Shown here: in pieces, positions 11,684 to 23,170 of the stretch
Layout of the letters: every line of letters begins with the position of its first letter
Numbering within the stretch: the first letter of the stretch is position 1
NCBI GenBank assembly: GCA_023055355.1
Contig: JALJCS010000015.1
Span: 20,201,516-20,265,515, forward strand
Length of the DNA stretch: 64,000 bases
Direction: 5' to 3'
Source: Agelaius tricolor
Lineage: Eukaryota > Chordata > Aves > Passeriformes > Icteridae
Notes under the pieces: generated by a model
What the model saw: the letters and a program-made list of their open reading frames with translations, nothing else
Told to the model about the DNA's origin: nothing
The model's database searches: none
Made by a program: the position numbers and the translations under genes

Positions 11684-11910
11684 TGGAATGGTTTGGGATT
11701 GGAAGGGATCTGAAAGCTCATCCCATTCCATCTTCCATCCATAGGACACCTTCCACTATCCCAGGTTGCTCCAAGCCCCGTCCATCCTCACCTTGGATGC
11801 TTCCAGGGACAGCCACAGCTTCTCTGGAAAACTGGCAGTGCCTCCCCACCCTCACAGGGAAGAAAGGTCCTGGGAGACAAAATCTTCATCCCAAATATCC
11901 CCCAGGTGGT
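11684..11910 (-). mobile_element. CR1 LINE 3' fragment
   Basis: Antisense CR1 landmarks on the plus strand: tggaatggtttgggattgga, ggacaccttccactatccca, gctccaagccccgtcc, cagccacagcttctctgg and caccctcacagggaagaa. Confidence 0.9.
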
Positions 11911-13065
11911 GTTTCTGATGGTGACTACGGGACTGGTTTGCCTATGTGGGGAAGTGGAAAATGGGTTTTCCAGCTGCCTGTGGTCAATGTCCGTGTCAAT
12001 CCCAATGGGATGACGTCCAGAGGCTTGGGTGGGATGAACATCTCAGCTTTGTATGGCTCAAATCATCTTTAAATCTGGAAAAAGTAAAAGAAACTGGGAC
12101 AGTGCCCTGGGATTTGGCTGTAAAATCAAGGAGTTGCTCTAGGTCCCTGTGTCCCACCTGGTCCTCATGGCAGATGGCTTCTTGTAAGGGAAGAGGGCTT
12201 GGGAGAGCGAGATATTTATTAGGAATAAAATAAAATAACCAGGCAGCAGAGGATGCAAAATTGGCTCAGATTCCCAGAATCCATCTAAACCTGGCCTTTT
12301 TCAGACTGTGTGTGTGGGGAATGTCCTCTGCTCACCTGAGGGAATGGAGCCTCCTCTCCCACTCCACAAAACCCAGGTTAGGTGGGATTTGTAAGCGAAA
12401 ACCTCCTCTGACCAAACCTTACGTTTCCATTTCCTGTGTAAAACTGGGAAATCACCACATTTTTATTGGGAATCAACTGTTCTGCCCCAGCTCGGAGCAG
12501 CGAGTTCTCCCTCGGCAGAGCTGCTGCTCCATCTGTCCAAAGGGAGCAAAAATTCCAACCCAAACCTTTCAAAAATATCCCAGAAATGGCTTGTTTTGGC
12601 TGGGTTGCTCCCGTGAACTTGCTCCAAGCTGGCAGGGAAGCGGGGAAGATCTGCTGGAGCAGGGTGGATGTGGGCGAGCGCTGGAGCAAGGAGAAGCCCT
12701 GGAAAGTTTGGGTGGATTTGGAGGAGAGCGGCTTTTTGGGGTGGTGTGTGGAGGGAAAAGCGACTTTTCCATGGATCCAGCTGAATCTGAAGGCTCCTGA
12801 AGCCAGCAGGCCAAGATGCCACTTAAGGAATTCTCAAATTCCTCCTGCTTTAGTGGATAATAATCCCATAAATAAACTCCTTTCCCACCATGGGAAGCAA
12901 AGCAAATATCTTGAAAAAACACATTTTGTGCTGAAAGATTTCAATTCTCCAGCAGGGGCCGGCCCCAGAAAATCCTTTTTTCCCCTTTTTTCCTTGATTT
13001 CTGTTCTTCCACAACACTTTGAAATGAAACGATACCAGCAGCGGGAGAGGAGCCGAGTGGATTGT
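11911..13065. other. Unique noncoding stretch
   Basis: No family recognised. Open frames that continue into the 57-bp array downstream owe their length to the array. Confidence 0.4.
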
Positions 13066-13070
13066 GCCAA

Positions 13071-13355
13071 ACAACCCCGCAGCCTGGAGCTGCTCCCGGC
13101 TGGATCCTGGAATTCTCTCCTGTCCAAACAACCCCGCAGCCTGGAGCTGCTCCCGGCTGGATCCTGGAATTCTCTCCTGTCCAAACAACCCCGCAGCCTG
13201 GAGCTGCTCCCGGCTGGATCCTGGAATTCTCTCCTGTCCAAACAACCCCGCAGCCTGGAGCTGCTCCCGGCTGGATCCTGGAATTCTCTCCTGTCCAAAC
13301 AACCCCGCAGCCTGGAGATGCTCCCGGCTGGATCCTGGAATTCTCTCCCGCTGGC
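13071..13355. repeat. 57-bp minisatellite, five copies
   Basis: Units start at 13071, 13128, 13185, 13242 and 13299 with acaaccccgcagcctgg. Copies one to four look identical by eye. The fifth has a single internal change (gagatg for gagctg) and then diverges at its end. The unit is a multiple of three, so frames on both strands stay open and read as 19-residue protein repeats. No independent sign of translation is visible. Confidence 0.95.
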
Positions 13356-15280
13356 TGATAACGTGAGCGTGATTCACGCCCTGGCAGATCGAGGTGTCAG
13401 CTCCACTCACAGCTCCTTTGAAATGCAATTCCCTTGGATTTTCATGGGAGATGTTGGGAAAGCTGCTGGGAAAAGAGGAATGGGAGGGCAAGCGAGGCTC
13501 GTGGGGGTTGGAAATGCTCCGGGGTCACTTTTTGGGGTCACTTTTTGCCATCCAGGGTCTCTGGGACAGCACTGGGATGCAGGAATGATGGAGCTTGGAT
13601 GGAGCTGCACTTTCCTGCACAGCGGTGTTTCCCACCTGGGCAGGACAGATTTTCCTTGGATATGGTGGTTAGGAAGAGCTGTTGAAGCCATGCAGGGATG
13701 GAGGAATCACAAAAATTGGCTTTTCCCAAAGTGTTGCTGATGTCGCTGGCTCCGGTGACTCCAGCAGGAATTTTGCACCCGTTCGGTGCCGTGGCTTTGC
13801 AGAGCTGGGGCTGGCTGGCACCAGGGTCCCTTCTGCTTCCAAGGAAATGGATTTTGGAATGCAGGTTTGGGAATGGAGGTGCTCCCTGGGTTGTTTCATA
13901 AAGGTCACACGGCTCCGGCCGCCTGCAGGAAATTATTGTGCCCCAAACTCCAGGAGTTAAGGCAGGGGAAGGAGAAATCCCTGGGAAACAAAACAAAGGG
14001 AAAGATGAGAGTCCTGAGAAATCCAGGCTGTCCCTTAGTGAGGCAGCGTGGATGGAAGGGAAATTCTGGTCAGTACAGTTTTGTTGAAGGGAAAAAGAAG
14101 GACACAGATCCTGAGCTGCTTCCCTCAGACACCGAAGGGAAAAACATCCTAAAATACCTGGAACATCACAAAATTCTGCTGGGGAATGGGAGCACCCTTG
14201 GTTTCCTTTGAAAAGGTCAAAATGCCACAATGATTGAGATGGATTTGGTCTAGATGAGGCTTTTCCCACGGCTTTTCAGCTCATCCAGCCTCCAGTTTAT
14301 TCTCAGAGCTGCTCTCAGAGCATTGCCCCCTCCAAGTTCACTGGAAGTTGCAGTGAACTAAAAAAATCTGTTTTTCCAGCCCCCCACCTGGGGCTGGGAT
14401 GATTTACTGGGAGTTTGGATTTGCAAAGTACTGAGTGGTGATTCTTGTTCTGGAAAAGTCCCCTTTTTCCATGGGAATTGGGCTTCTAAGCAGGAGTTGT
14501 TGGGAACAGCAAATCTTCCGTGGTTTATTGGTCTTTGCTGGGTTTGGCCAGGGATTGGCATCTCCATGGCTGCGCCTGGGGCTCGTGCTGGGTCCCAGAG
14601 ATGATATTTTCTTAATTAAGGCATAAATAAAATTAAAATTTAAGAAATAAAATAAAACAGAATAAAATAGCAAAAGCAAATGTAGAACTATACAGTGCAA
14701 AAAACTAAACCTACAACTTTTCCAAGCTTTTCCCCATTCCAGACCGATGAAATCCCAGCCAAACTTCAGCAGCATCCCTACATCTTAGGTGATGGGAGAA
14801 AGCAAGCCCTGGCATGGAAAAAGGGAGGTAAAAAAAGGCATTTCCAGCTTCCAAAGGGTGATGGATATCCAAAGAAAATTGGGCTGTGGCTGCTGAAATC
14901 GTGCTGGGAAAGTTGACATGACCTGGCTGGGTCGTGGTTGAATCCTGTCCTTTCTCAGCCTGCAGTGAAGGAATTGGAGATGCTTGGACACCATCCTGGG
15001 AAGGGGCTGGATCTGTCCCTCCATGGGGTTTGTTTACTTTAGTCTGGGGCGAAGCTTCTGGAGCGCTTTGGAAGCGTTTCCCAGCGTGTCCGCCGGCTGC
15101 TCCTCTCGGAATCTGCATTTTTCCTGGTGACCCTCTGTACTGTCCGTGGCCTCTCCTCCTTCCCTCGCCCCCCTCCCCTTGGCAGCAGTGGTGTCAACAA
15201 AATTCTGCTCCCAAAAATGCAGCCTGACCCTTTTCTGCCCAATTTTGGGGGCAGTTTTTCCCCCCACTGCTGTCCCAAGT
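13356..15280. other. Unique noncoding stretch
   Basis: No gene or repeat family recognised apart from an A-rich patch (about 14605-14715, many aataaaa-type runs) that may be an old retroposon tail or low-complexity DNA. Confidence 0.4.
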
Positions 15281-15513
15281 CATGGATGGGTGGATGGATG
15301 ATGGATGGATGGATGGATGGATGGATGGATGGATGGATGGATGATGGATGGATGGATGGATGGATGATAGATGGATGGATGGATGGATGATGGATGGATG
15401 GATGATAGATGGATGGATGATAGATGGATGGATGGATGATGGATGGATGGATGGATGGATAGATGGATGGATGGATGGATGGATGGATGGATGGATGGAT
15501 GGATGGATGGATC
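15281..15513. repeat. (ATGG)n tetranucleotide array with ATAG/ATG interruptions
   Basis: More than 50 ggat/atgg units, broken at intervals by gatgatgg and gatagatgg variants. Frames read as histidine/proline/serine or methionine/aspartate/glycine/tryptophan repeats and are not evidence of a protein. Confidence 0.97.
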
Positions 15514-15799
15514 TTGGCTTTGATGTTGAATTTTCCTGGCTGGTGCCGGCCTTGGAGCTGGGGATGGAAGGAGGTTTGTTCTGGGAGCACAGCAGGGTTT
15601 CCTGGGAGCCTGGTGGATCCCACTGGGAGAAAGTTGGAGTCAACAACTGGGGCTGCTCCCCCTCAGCAGGGCCCTGCCACGTGTGGGGAGAAGGGAGCTG
15701 CTGCTGGAAAAACTCCTCAAGGAATTCTCTCTGAGATGCAGAGAACGAGGCTGGATGGGAGGACTGTGCTTTGAGGTTGGATCCCTGGCTTTGGGGTGG
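15514..15799. other. Unique spacer
   Basis: Nothing recognised. Confidence 0.4.
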
Positions 15800-15868
15800 A
15801 GCTCCTGGATTATGTGGGAATGCTCCTGGATTACGTGGGAATGCTCCTGGATAACGTGGGAATGCTCC
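15800..15868. repeat. 21-bp tandem repeat, about 3.3 copies
   Basis: The unit tgctcctggattacgtggga plus a repeats with one or two substitutions. Confidence 0.85.
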
Positions 15869-16495
15869 ACATGATGCTCCAACCTGTTCTTCTCTACGTG
15901 CTTGGATGATGTTGGAGCATTCCTGCAGGGATTTTCTTGGAGAAGCAAAGCTCAGCCTCTCAGTGATGGGCTCCCTGTCCGTGTCCAAGGTTTCATCAGC
16001 TCCTTTTGGCTGCTCTGGGAGGCAGCTCCACCACGGCATTCCCAGGAGGATCCTTCCATCAATCCAAGAATAAGGAGAACAGACGAGGGGCGGAGGCAGC
16101 GGATCCGGGCTCTCTCCTCTCTGGAATGACGGCATCAGTTGTGGGATTGTGAGGATGAGAACTGGGATGAGCTCCCTCCAAGAGGGTGGAGGGAGCGCCC
16201 AGGGGATGGTGGCAGAGATTTGGCTTTCCCCAAACAGCTGGGAGCAGCCAGCTCCACACACTCCGAATTATCCTGCTGGGCGACTTCCAGCGCTCGGTTC
16301 CCACTGAATTCCTGGCCCTGGAGCGTTATTGTCAGGATGCTTTTGTCTGACTCAGGCCACTCCAGTCCCACCCCAAAGTGTCTCCCAGTCTCCTCCCAGC
16401 CAGGAGCACAGTGGCTGCTGGGTTTCGAGGAAGCCTCCTGCTTCCCTGTCCCTTCTCAGTCAGCTTTTCCTCACCCTCCCACTTTTGGGGCAGGC
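15869..16495. other. Unique noncoding stretch
   Basis: Nothing recognised. Confidence 0.4.
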
Positions 16496-16558
16496 TGGAG
16501 CCCGTCCACGGGGTCTTGGAGCCCATCCATGGGATCTTGGAGCCCATCCATGGGATCT
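16496..16558. repeat. 21-bp tandem repeat, three copies
   Basis: The segment cttggagcccatccatggga repeats. The first copy carries two substitutions (gtccacgg). Confidence 0.85.
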
Positions 16559-17054
16559 GCTGGTCTATTGTTTGACTGCTTCCTAACCAGCTTTCGTCTG
16601 GTTGCTTTTTGGGGATGGCTCAGTGAGAGCTGTTCTCAAGGAGACACTTGGAGAATCCCAGAAAATCGGGAAAATGTGGCTGCTGGAAGTGTCAGAGCCC
16701 ATTAACAGCACCAGACGTGCCCTTTCTGCTCCCTCTCCTTCGCTATTCTGCTTGCTCTGGGTTGGTTTTTCCAGGAATTCTCAAGGCTTTAAATAGCAAT
16801 TCCAGAATGGCAGCAGCTGGTGAGGAGCTGAGTCCACCCCTCGTCATCCAGCCCAGCCACGCTCTATGGGAATTCCTGCAACTTGGGGAGGACAGAGCTG
16901 CTGGAGAGCCACCAAGGAGCCACCCAAAGCCACCCCAGCCTTCCCCACCACCCGAGTGTTTCCCAGCTTTAAAACTGGGAATGGGCTTGGGATGGGAGGG
17001 TTGGTGGTCCCAAACATCCCCTGGTGACCTTAGCAGAGGCTGTAGATCCACAGG

Positions 17055-17175
17055 ATCACACGTTTGCCAAGGTTAGAAGAGAGCTCCAAGATCATTGGAT
17101 CCAGCCTGGGACTGATCCCTCACCAGGAAAGGCCGCAGAAGGAATTCCTGTGGGAATGACTGGACCATAAAGTCC
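17055..17175 (-). mobile_element. Diverged CR1-like fragment, different subfamily
   Basis: The plus strand reads ccaaggttagaagagagctc, then caagatcattggatccagc. This resembles the antisense 3' end of CR1 subfamilies with a 'ccaaggttggaagagacc' terminus. Short and diverged. Confidence 0.5.
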
Positions 17176-17879
17176 TCACAAGTGGGGAGGAATTTGCTCC
17201 TGGCCTCTCATGCCTGCGCCTCTCCATCCGCTACCCTTGGAGATGGGACACTGGTCTTGCTGGGACAGCAGCTGTGTCCAGGAGGGACCCAGGATCCAGC
17301 ATTGCCCAGCTTTGGGAACGAGCAGAGGGCTCATAGCTCCTCTGCAGGCAGCCCTTTGGAACCAGGATTGAAAGGAGACACAAGGAAAACAGGCTGTGTG
17401 ATGTCTCCTGCAGCCAGGCAGGACTTATTCCATAAACTTCCCCATGGCACCACTGCAGAGCTCTGGGGGAGATGCAGAGGCAGCAACCAGACCAAGACCC
17501 CTCTGCAAGGTGTGCTCACCTCATTGGTTCACCCTGGAAATTGTCCCTAAAACATCCCTGAGGATGGATTTTAGGGAAAAGAGTGGATGTGCTCCAAGGC
17601 CTTGCTATTGCCCAGAGGGATTTCAGCCCCTGCTGCCCCGAGCTCGCACATCTGGAGGGAGAAACCCCAAGCTGCAGGAACCTTTCTCCCTCCCGGGTGC
17701 CACCTTGCCCTTTTTTTGGGCTTATCCACCCCAAATTCCAAGGCTGGTGTTTCTCCCATGCCCTCTTTGGAGGGATGAAGCTCCCAGATGAGAAGGCTCC
17801 AAGCTTTCCTGCGGTTTTCCAGCGCCACTGGGAGGCCGTGGCCGCCCAAAAGGAGCGGCCAGTATCAAACATCTGGGTC
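17176..17879. other. Unique noncoding stretch
   Basis: No gene or repeat family recognised. Confidence 0.4.
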
Positions 17880-18280
17880 TGATATCTCTGTTTACCACAG
17901 GCTCGTTGGGAGCCACATTCATGGCACGTGAAGTCATCTGGCGTCCTCTGGAGATGCTTCCCTGCAGCACAAAGTGGCTCCCTCGGATCCGCAGCTCATC
18001 CCACTCTCCATCCCTCTGGCTGCGAGGAGACGGAGGGGGAAGAAAAAAAAAGAAAAAAAAAAAATCTGTGTTGATTTGAGCATTGTGTGAAAGTATTTTC
18101 CCATCGTTTTCCATGAAAAGCATGATTTAATTAACATTTTTAGATGTTTATTATTGAAGGAAGCCTGTGCTGCTGCCGCTGCCTGGGTTGGGTTATTTTT
18201 TTTCTCTTTTCTCTTGGTTTTCCCCAACTTGTGTTTGTTATGAAAGAGTTGAGTCACATTCCGTGGGATAGCTGGGAGGG
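17880..18280. promoter_or_regulatory. Candidate conserved noncoding block with an internal poly-A tract
   Basis: AT-leaning unique sequence including gatatctctgtttaccacag, cacgtgaagtcatctgg, gcatgatttaattaacattt and gaaagagttgagtcacattc. An A-rich tract lies at 18041-18064. The homeodomain-like and AP-1-like motifs are suggestive only. Confidence 0.25.
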
Positions 18281-18288
18281 AGGGGGAA

Positions 18289-18351
18289 GGATGGATGGAA
18301 GGATGGATGGATGGATGGATGGATGGATGGATGGATGGATGGATGGATGGA
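18289..18351. repeat. (ATGG)n tetranucleotide array
   Basis: About 15 ggat units, the same motif and orientation as the larger array near 15.3 kb. Confidence 0.97.
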
Positions 18352-18520
18352 GAGCACCCACCTGGGATTTTGTGGGGCATCAGCTTGCTGTGGTTGGTGT
18401 CCATGTGTGAAATAATTCAGGAATAACTTTAAATGGCCTTCAAATTCCCAGACTGGCATTTTATTTTTATGGTTACACTATCAGTGTGAGAAGCTCCATT
18501 GGCCTTCTTCCCATGGTTAT

Positions 18521-18595
18521 CATGGAATCTGAGAATAGTCTGGGCTGGAAGAGACTTTGTGTTCTGACACCTCTGGTTGAAGCAGCATTTCTTGG
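18521..18595 (-). mobile_element. Possible very old CR1-like remnant
   Basis: The plus strand has catggaatctgagaatagtc and gggctggaagagac, weakly matching an antisense CR1 end. Too short to be sure. Confidence 0.3.
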
Positions 18596-19094
18596 GATTT
18601 ATGCCTTTTAAATAATTGATTCTTGGCTTTAGGAAAAGGAACTGTTGGGATACACCTTTCCAAAGGCAGAGCACCCAAACCCAGGAGAGGAATCGAGGTC
18701 ATGGTGAGGATCTGATGTCCTGACCTCAGCAGAGCTGCTGGGAAAAGGAGATTTTTTTTTAAGAGATTTGGGAGTGTAAGGGGGAGTGTCAGCCTGGCTC
18801 CTGGTGGGATGTGAAAACCCCAGTGGACAAACTCCCTCCATCCATCCCAGCAGGTGAACTGAGGTGTCACCAGTGGCAGTGGTGCATCTCAGGATGCCAG
18901 GAGATCTGTCCTAGCTCCTAGGAGTTATTTTCCAGTTTTACAAAGGAAATGAAAACATAAACTTTGGTCACAGGAGGCGTTCTCACCTAAAAATCCCACC
19001 TAACCTTGCTTCCTGGGAAAGCCCCTGTGGATTTCATGGGGTGGGAGAAGGGGGTCCATTCCTAATCTCTTCTAACCATGACTTGACCTGATTT
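18596..19094. other. Unique noncoding stretch
   Basis: Nothing recognised. Confidence 0.4.
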
Positions 19095-19165
19095 TGAGGG
19101 TCCGCAAAACCCTGTCCAGGTTCCTTTTGAGGATCCAGCAAACCCCGTCCAGGTTCCTGACCCAG
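19095..19165. repeat. 35-bp tandem duplication
   Basis: ccagcaaaccccgtccaggt closely repeats ccgcaaaaccctgtccaggt about 35 bp upstream. Two copies. Confidence 0.7.
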
Positions 19166-19990
19166 TTCTCCTGGAGACCCCTTGGTCTCTGAGGAGGTTG
19201 GTGACAGATTTTTGCCGAACTTGGGTGCTGGCTCTTGAAATCAAGTAACATCTTCAGGTGAAAGGTTTCAGATCTGGATCAGGGCTGTTTAGGGCCAAAA
19301 AAATCCCAAATTGAGGTCCACAGTCCATTTTTGTCTCCAGGGCTCTGCCCAAGGAGGGGGTGGTGGTGGTTGCAGGTCTCATGCACCAGTCCCAGGGATG
19401 GGTTTTTTACCACTTTGTGGCTTTGCTTAAAAAAAAAAAAGGAGAAAAGAGAAAGAAAGAAAATCCATTTTTAGCCCTTTAAGCACATCCTTAACCTCAC
19501 ACCAGCTCCGGAGGCTCCCCCGCACCAGCGCCGGGGCTTTACTCATCAGGAAAGTAAACATGGGCTTTAGGGCTCTGAAACAGCTTAAATCCCAAAAAAC
19601 CCACCCTGGAGGACAGGGATAAACAGTGCTCCAATGTTATCGTTTGTGCAGGGGGTGCTGGACGCGGCCACGACCGCAGAAGTTCCTCCCCAGCTCGGGA
19701 AAGTGCCTGGGAGCTTGGCCGGGAGCAGCTGGAGCAGGGAACGGATTTGTTTGGCATCGCCTGCCCTTAAAAAACAGCTCCCCCACCTTCTGGGGGGCCC
19801 CCATCTCAGGGGTGACTGCGGGGTGGCTCCATCAGCGAGATGGGTTTGGAAAACTCCCTCTCCCGATGCTCCGACGCCCCGCAGCCGGCGCCGTTCCCAG
19901 AGGGTCCCAAAATGGGTCACAATCAGCTCTGGCTGGGTGGGAGCTGATCCTGAGGAGGCCCTTGGACTCCACGTGGGGTTTTGTGCTGGT
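19166..19990. other. Unique stretch with CpG-rich patches
   Basis: CpG density rises near 19500-19540 and 19660-19900 (gctggacgcggccacgacc, gacgccccgcagccggcgcc). An A-rich run lies at 19429-19462. No exon was recognised. Confidence 0.35.
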
Positions 19991-20052
19991 TAATGGTAGG
20001 GCTGGATGATCCTGGAGGTCTTTCCCAGCTGGAATGATCCTGGGATTCTCCT
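19991..20052 (+). mobile_element. CR1 LINE 3' terminal fragment
   Basis: gggctggatgatcctggagg, tctttcccagctggaatgat and cctgggattct match the last about 60 bp of a sense CR1, ending in an octamer-like attct. Confidence 0.65.
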
Positions 20053-20522
20053 CCGTACACCAGACCTGCGCCGGGGGCTTGCGCCGCTCTGCTCCGGGAG
20101 ACGCCGTAGGAAGCAGGGAAGGTGTGTACACATATTTATATCCCAGAAAAATCCCAGCCCTTGGAGGCTGGAATTGCACAGGGGCCCTCTCCTCATCTCT
20201 CTCTGGGGCTAAAGATAGCCCTGAGTGCAGCTGAGCCGTGAATCAGGAGGAAAAAATGTGGGTGAGCTCCTGTGCTCCTGTGCCGGGGAGGAATCCGGGC
20301 TCAGACCCCACAGCTGCTCCTGATCCCGCTCCAGAGGCTTCAGGAAAGGCTCCCAAACCCCCAGAATCGATGGATTGTGGGGCTGGGGTCTGTTCCATAG
20401 GGATGGAGTTGGTGCTGGGAGCAGGGATCCAAGCGGTTCAACCTGGAATTCCCAACCCATGGATGTGTGCACACGCGTGTGCTTGGTGTGACATCTGCGT
20501 GTGCTGGGACAGGGTGACACAT

Positions 20523-20577
20523 GGATGGTCACTCGTGTCCATGGACACACTGATGGTCACTCGTGTCCATGTGTGCC
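20523..20577. repeat. About 29-bp tandem duplication in a TG-rich patch
   Basis: gatggtcactcgtgtccatg occurs twice. It is flanked by a (TG/CA)-rich segment at 20460-20520. Confidence 0.8.
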
Positions 20578-20935
20578 CCCTGGCCATGGGAGTTAATCCC
20601 TCTTTTAAATCAGTTTTTTTCTCGTCCCACTGTTGCAAAATCCACTCCCGTTTTTCCTTGTCAGAGGAAAACCTGACCTGGGCTCGGAACCAGGCAGAAT
20701 CCCAAAGGACAGGCAGGAGGCTGGAGCTGGGAGCCCTGGAAGTGTCCCTGGCCCTGTCACACACTCCAGGTGTGCTCACGGAGCAGTTGCTGTATTTTCC
20801 ATGCTTCGCTTCCCCCTTTTCCATCCCAGGAGCGGGTTTCCCTCTTGAAGGCAACTCTGCTCCCAAAATAAATGAGGAAGAGGACGAAGTGGCATTTCTA
20901 GAGTGTGGCATCACCTGAGCTGTGGCTGGGTCACA

Positions 20936-21090
20936 AAATCATGGAATGGGTTGGGTTGGAAGGGACCCTAAGCTCATCCCATTCCCTGAGCCATGGGCAG
21001 GGACACGTCCCACCATCCCAGGCGGTTCCAAGCCCCTGGAATCACACCTCCCCTTGTGGAAGGGACACTTGGTGCCGTGCCACGGGTTAA
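20936..21090 (-). mobile_element. CR1 LINE 3' fragment
   Basis: Antisense landmarks on the plus strand: aaatcatggaatgggttggg, ttggaagggaccctaagctc and catgggcagggacacgtccc. Confidence 0.9.
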
Positions 21091-21360
21091 CGAGTGCCTG
21101 AACTGCTTCACCTTGTCCCAAAACACCACAATTTTGGGCTGGGAATCCCATCCCCACTTTCCCTCTCCCTCCATCGCCGCTGGAAGGTCCCGGCAGAGCT
21201 CGGAGGTTGAGGAGACAAAACTGGGACGTGCTGGGAGCCATGACCTGCCAATCCTGGGAGCAGGAATCGCCGTGGGCGAGTCGGTGCCTCTGGCTCCTGC
21301 TCCAGCCTGGCCACCGCCGTCCCGAGGATTTCCACCCTCCCGAAGCCCCGGCGCCAGGAA

Positions 21361-21740
21361 ATAGTTAACCACTCCAGGATTTTGATTAGCAGAGCCTTAA
21401 AGTCAGTAAAAAAGACAGTCGGGGAGAACTCTCAGGAGCATGCTAATGAAGTGAAGTCATCCGCACACACCAGAGGAGTATCCATGCCTGCTCCACGCCG
21501 GAGGATTCCCGCAGCCCGGCGCAGGTGGAGCGGGGCCGGCGGGGACCCGCGTCCCGACACCTTTGCTCCCCTCCCTTTGGATATTGCCACGCTTTCCCTG
21601 GGATTTTTTTTTTTTTTTTTTCTTTTCGCCTCACTGGAGCTTAATGATATTTCCAGCTCAGCGGGAGCTGCGGGAAGACTGGAGATAGCGCAGAGAGAGG
21701 CTTGGAAAGGCAGCAAAGGCAGCTCCCGGCTCGGCGGGAA
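21361..21740. promoter_or_regulatory. Candidate conserved element plus CpG-rich patch
   Basis: The first 130 bp (attttgattagcagagcctt, gagcatgctaatgaagtgaa) is AT-leaning and non-repetitive. CpG-rich DNA follows (cggggccggcggggacccg), then a T run at 21605-21622. This resembles a conserved regulatory block beside a small CpG island. No exon was recognised. Confidence 0.3.
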
Positions 21741-22135
21741 AGGTGAGGGCATTCTCTTGGAAAATCCCTTCTTTTCTTGGGAAACCCCTCGGGTTCCTCT
21801 CTGTCGCCGGCGCTTGCCGGGGGTGGGGAAAGGGGGAAGCAGACGGTGCTGGCTGTGCAGCTGGAAAGTTTGGGAAGTGGGGATTTTGGGGGATGGAGAT
21901 GTCCTGGTGGTGTCCAGGTATGGAGCTGGAGCAGCCGCCTTAGTCCCACTTGGAAAAATCCCTGGGCAGTTTTTAGAGCGTTAAAAACCATCCTTCTGCT
22001 CTTGTGGGACTTTGCAAAGAAGCTGTGCAAAGGTTGGGTCCTTTCTGTTGGGATGGGTCCCTCCTGGGTCCTACCTTTGCTGTAAAAGTTGGAATTTTTT
22101 TGGGAATAACTCAGAAACTTAGGACAGAACAAAGT

Positions 22136-22430
22136 TTTAGTTGAGCCTAAGGGCTAAACCCAGTAACTCCAGCGTGGCCAAATCCACGGCGGAGCTGATG
22201 AGTCGCCGGGGCTGTTTAATTTATAAGAAGTCCCCACACGAAAACATTGCAGTTTTGTTTATGAGAAATGCAAGAAAAATATGCAGACGAGGTTTTGCTC
22301 CTAAACAGCCGAGGTTAACCCGTTCAGGACGACGGCTCCAGGATTGTTCCTGGGATAAGCTGAGCACAGATCACTTTCCAGCAGTTAGAAACGAGCTGGT
22401 GACTCAGTGGCTGCCTCGGGTTTAGCGCTG
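22136..22430. promoter_or_regulatory. Candidate conserved noncoding element
   Basis: A non-repetitive block with ctgtttaatttataagaagt, gttttgtttatgagaaatgc and agctggtgactcagtggctg. It includes forkhead-like (TGTTTAT) and AP-1-like (TGACTCA) motifs. A 94-codon plus-strand frame crosses most of it but has no recognisable domain and no paired splice sites. Confidence 0.3.
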
Positions 22431-22924
22431 TGCAGATCCTCAGTCTGGCTGTCCCCAAATTTTGTGTTTTCTGCCTCATGGAATTTGAGTTTTCCTTTCG
22501 GAGAAGCGTCCGAGCTTGTGGCACCGCGAGGATTTCGAGGCGGGCGGAGAGGCAGCTCCCGGGTTTCGGGGATCTCCTGGAGCACCCCGCTCCTCGCTGC
22601 AAAAATGCATCTGTGAGAAACAAAATCTCCTGATTTTATCCATATAGGATTAGCAGGATATCAGCATTTACTGGATTTTTGGGCCTAGGCACTCCCAGCA
22701 GGGCTGGTGACAGGATTACATTTTTGATGCTCTGTGGAAGCATCGTTTCCTCATATCCCAAAAAGTGAGAGCTACTCTGAAAGCAACACCTCTGTCCCGA
22801 GGCAGAGCCCTGCAAACCCCATCCCTGGAAAACAGGGATGTTCCCCTGCCATCCCGTTGCATTGCCTTCCTGGGAAGCTTGTCCCCTTTCAGGATCCCTG
22901 TGCTCCCAGCAAAGGCACTTTAGG
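22431..22924. other. Unique noncoding stretch
   Basis: Small CpG-rich patch at 22500-22570, otherwise nothing recognised. Confidence 0.4.
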
Positions 22925-23170
22925 GTGACATCTCTGCAGCCCTGTGGTGGCAAGCCCCAGTGATGAGGTTTGGGGAAGGAATTCTTCCCTGTGAGGGTGG
23001 GAGGCCCTGGCACAGGTGCCCAGAGCAGCTGTGGCTCCCCTGGATCCCTGGCAGTGCCCAAGGCCAGGCTGGATGGGGCTTGGAGCAGCCTGGGATGGTG
23101 GAAGGTGTCCAGAGTGGGACTGGATAATCTTCAGTGTCCCTTCCAATCCTGTTCTGGGATTCTGGAATTC
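22925..23170 (+). mobile_element. CR1 LINE 3' end
   Basis: Sense CR1 in order: ggaattcttccctgtgaggg, ctggcacaggtgcccagag, ctggatccctggcagtgccc, ttggagcagcctgggatggt, cagtgtcccttccaatcctg and a degenerate octamer tail (ttctgggattctgg). Confidence 0.93.

Noticed and set aside
13071..13355. CRISPR-like direct repeats
   Set aside because: Repeats abut with no spacers, and the surrounding sequence is vertebrate. The same applies to the other tandem arrays.
12466..13740. 424-codon plus-strand open frame
   Set aside because: It is extended by the 57-bp repeat, which is divisible by three. Flanks have no recognisable domain, start context or splice support.
15194..16261. 355-codon minus-strand frame with histidine/proline/serine repeats
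   Set aside because: The core is the ATGG microsatellite, and the rest is background-like.
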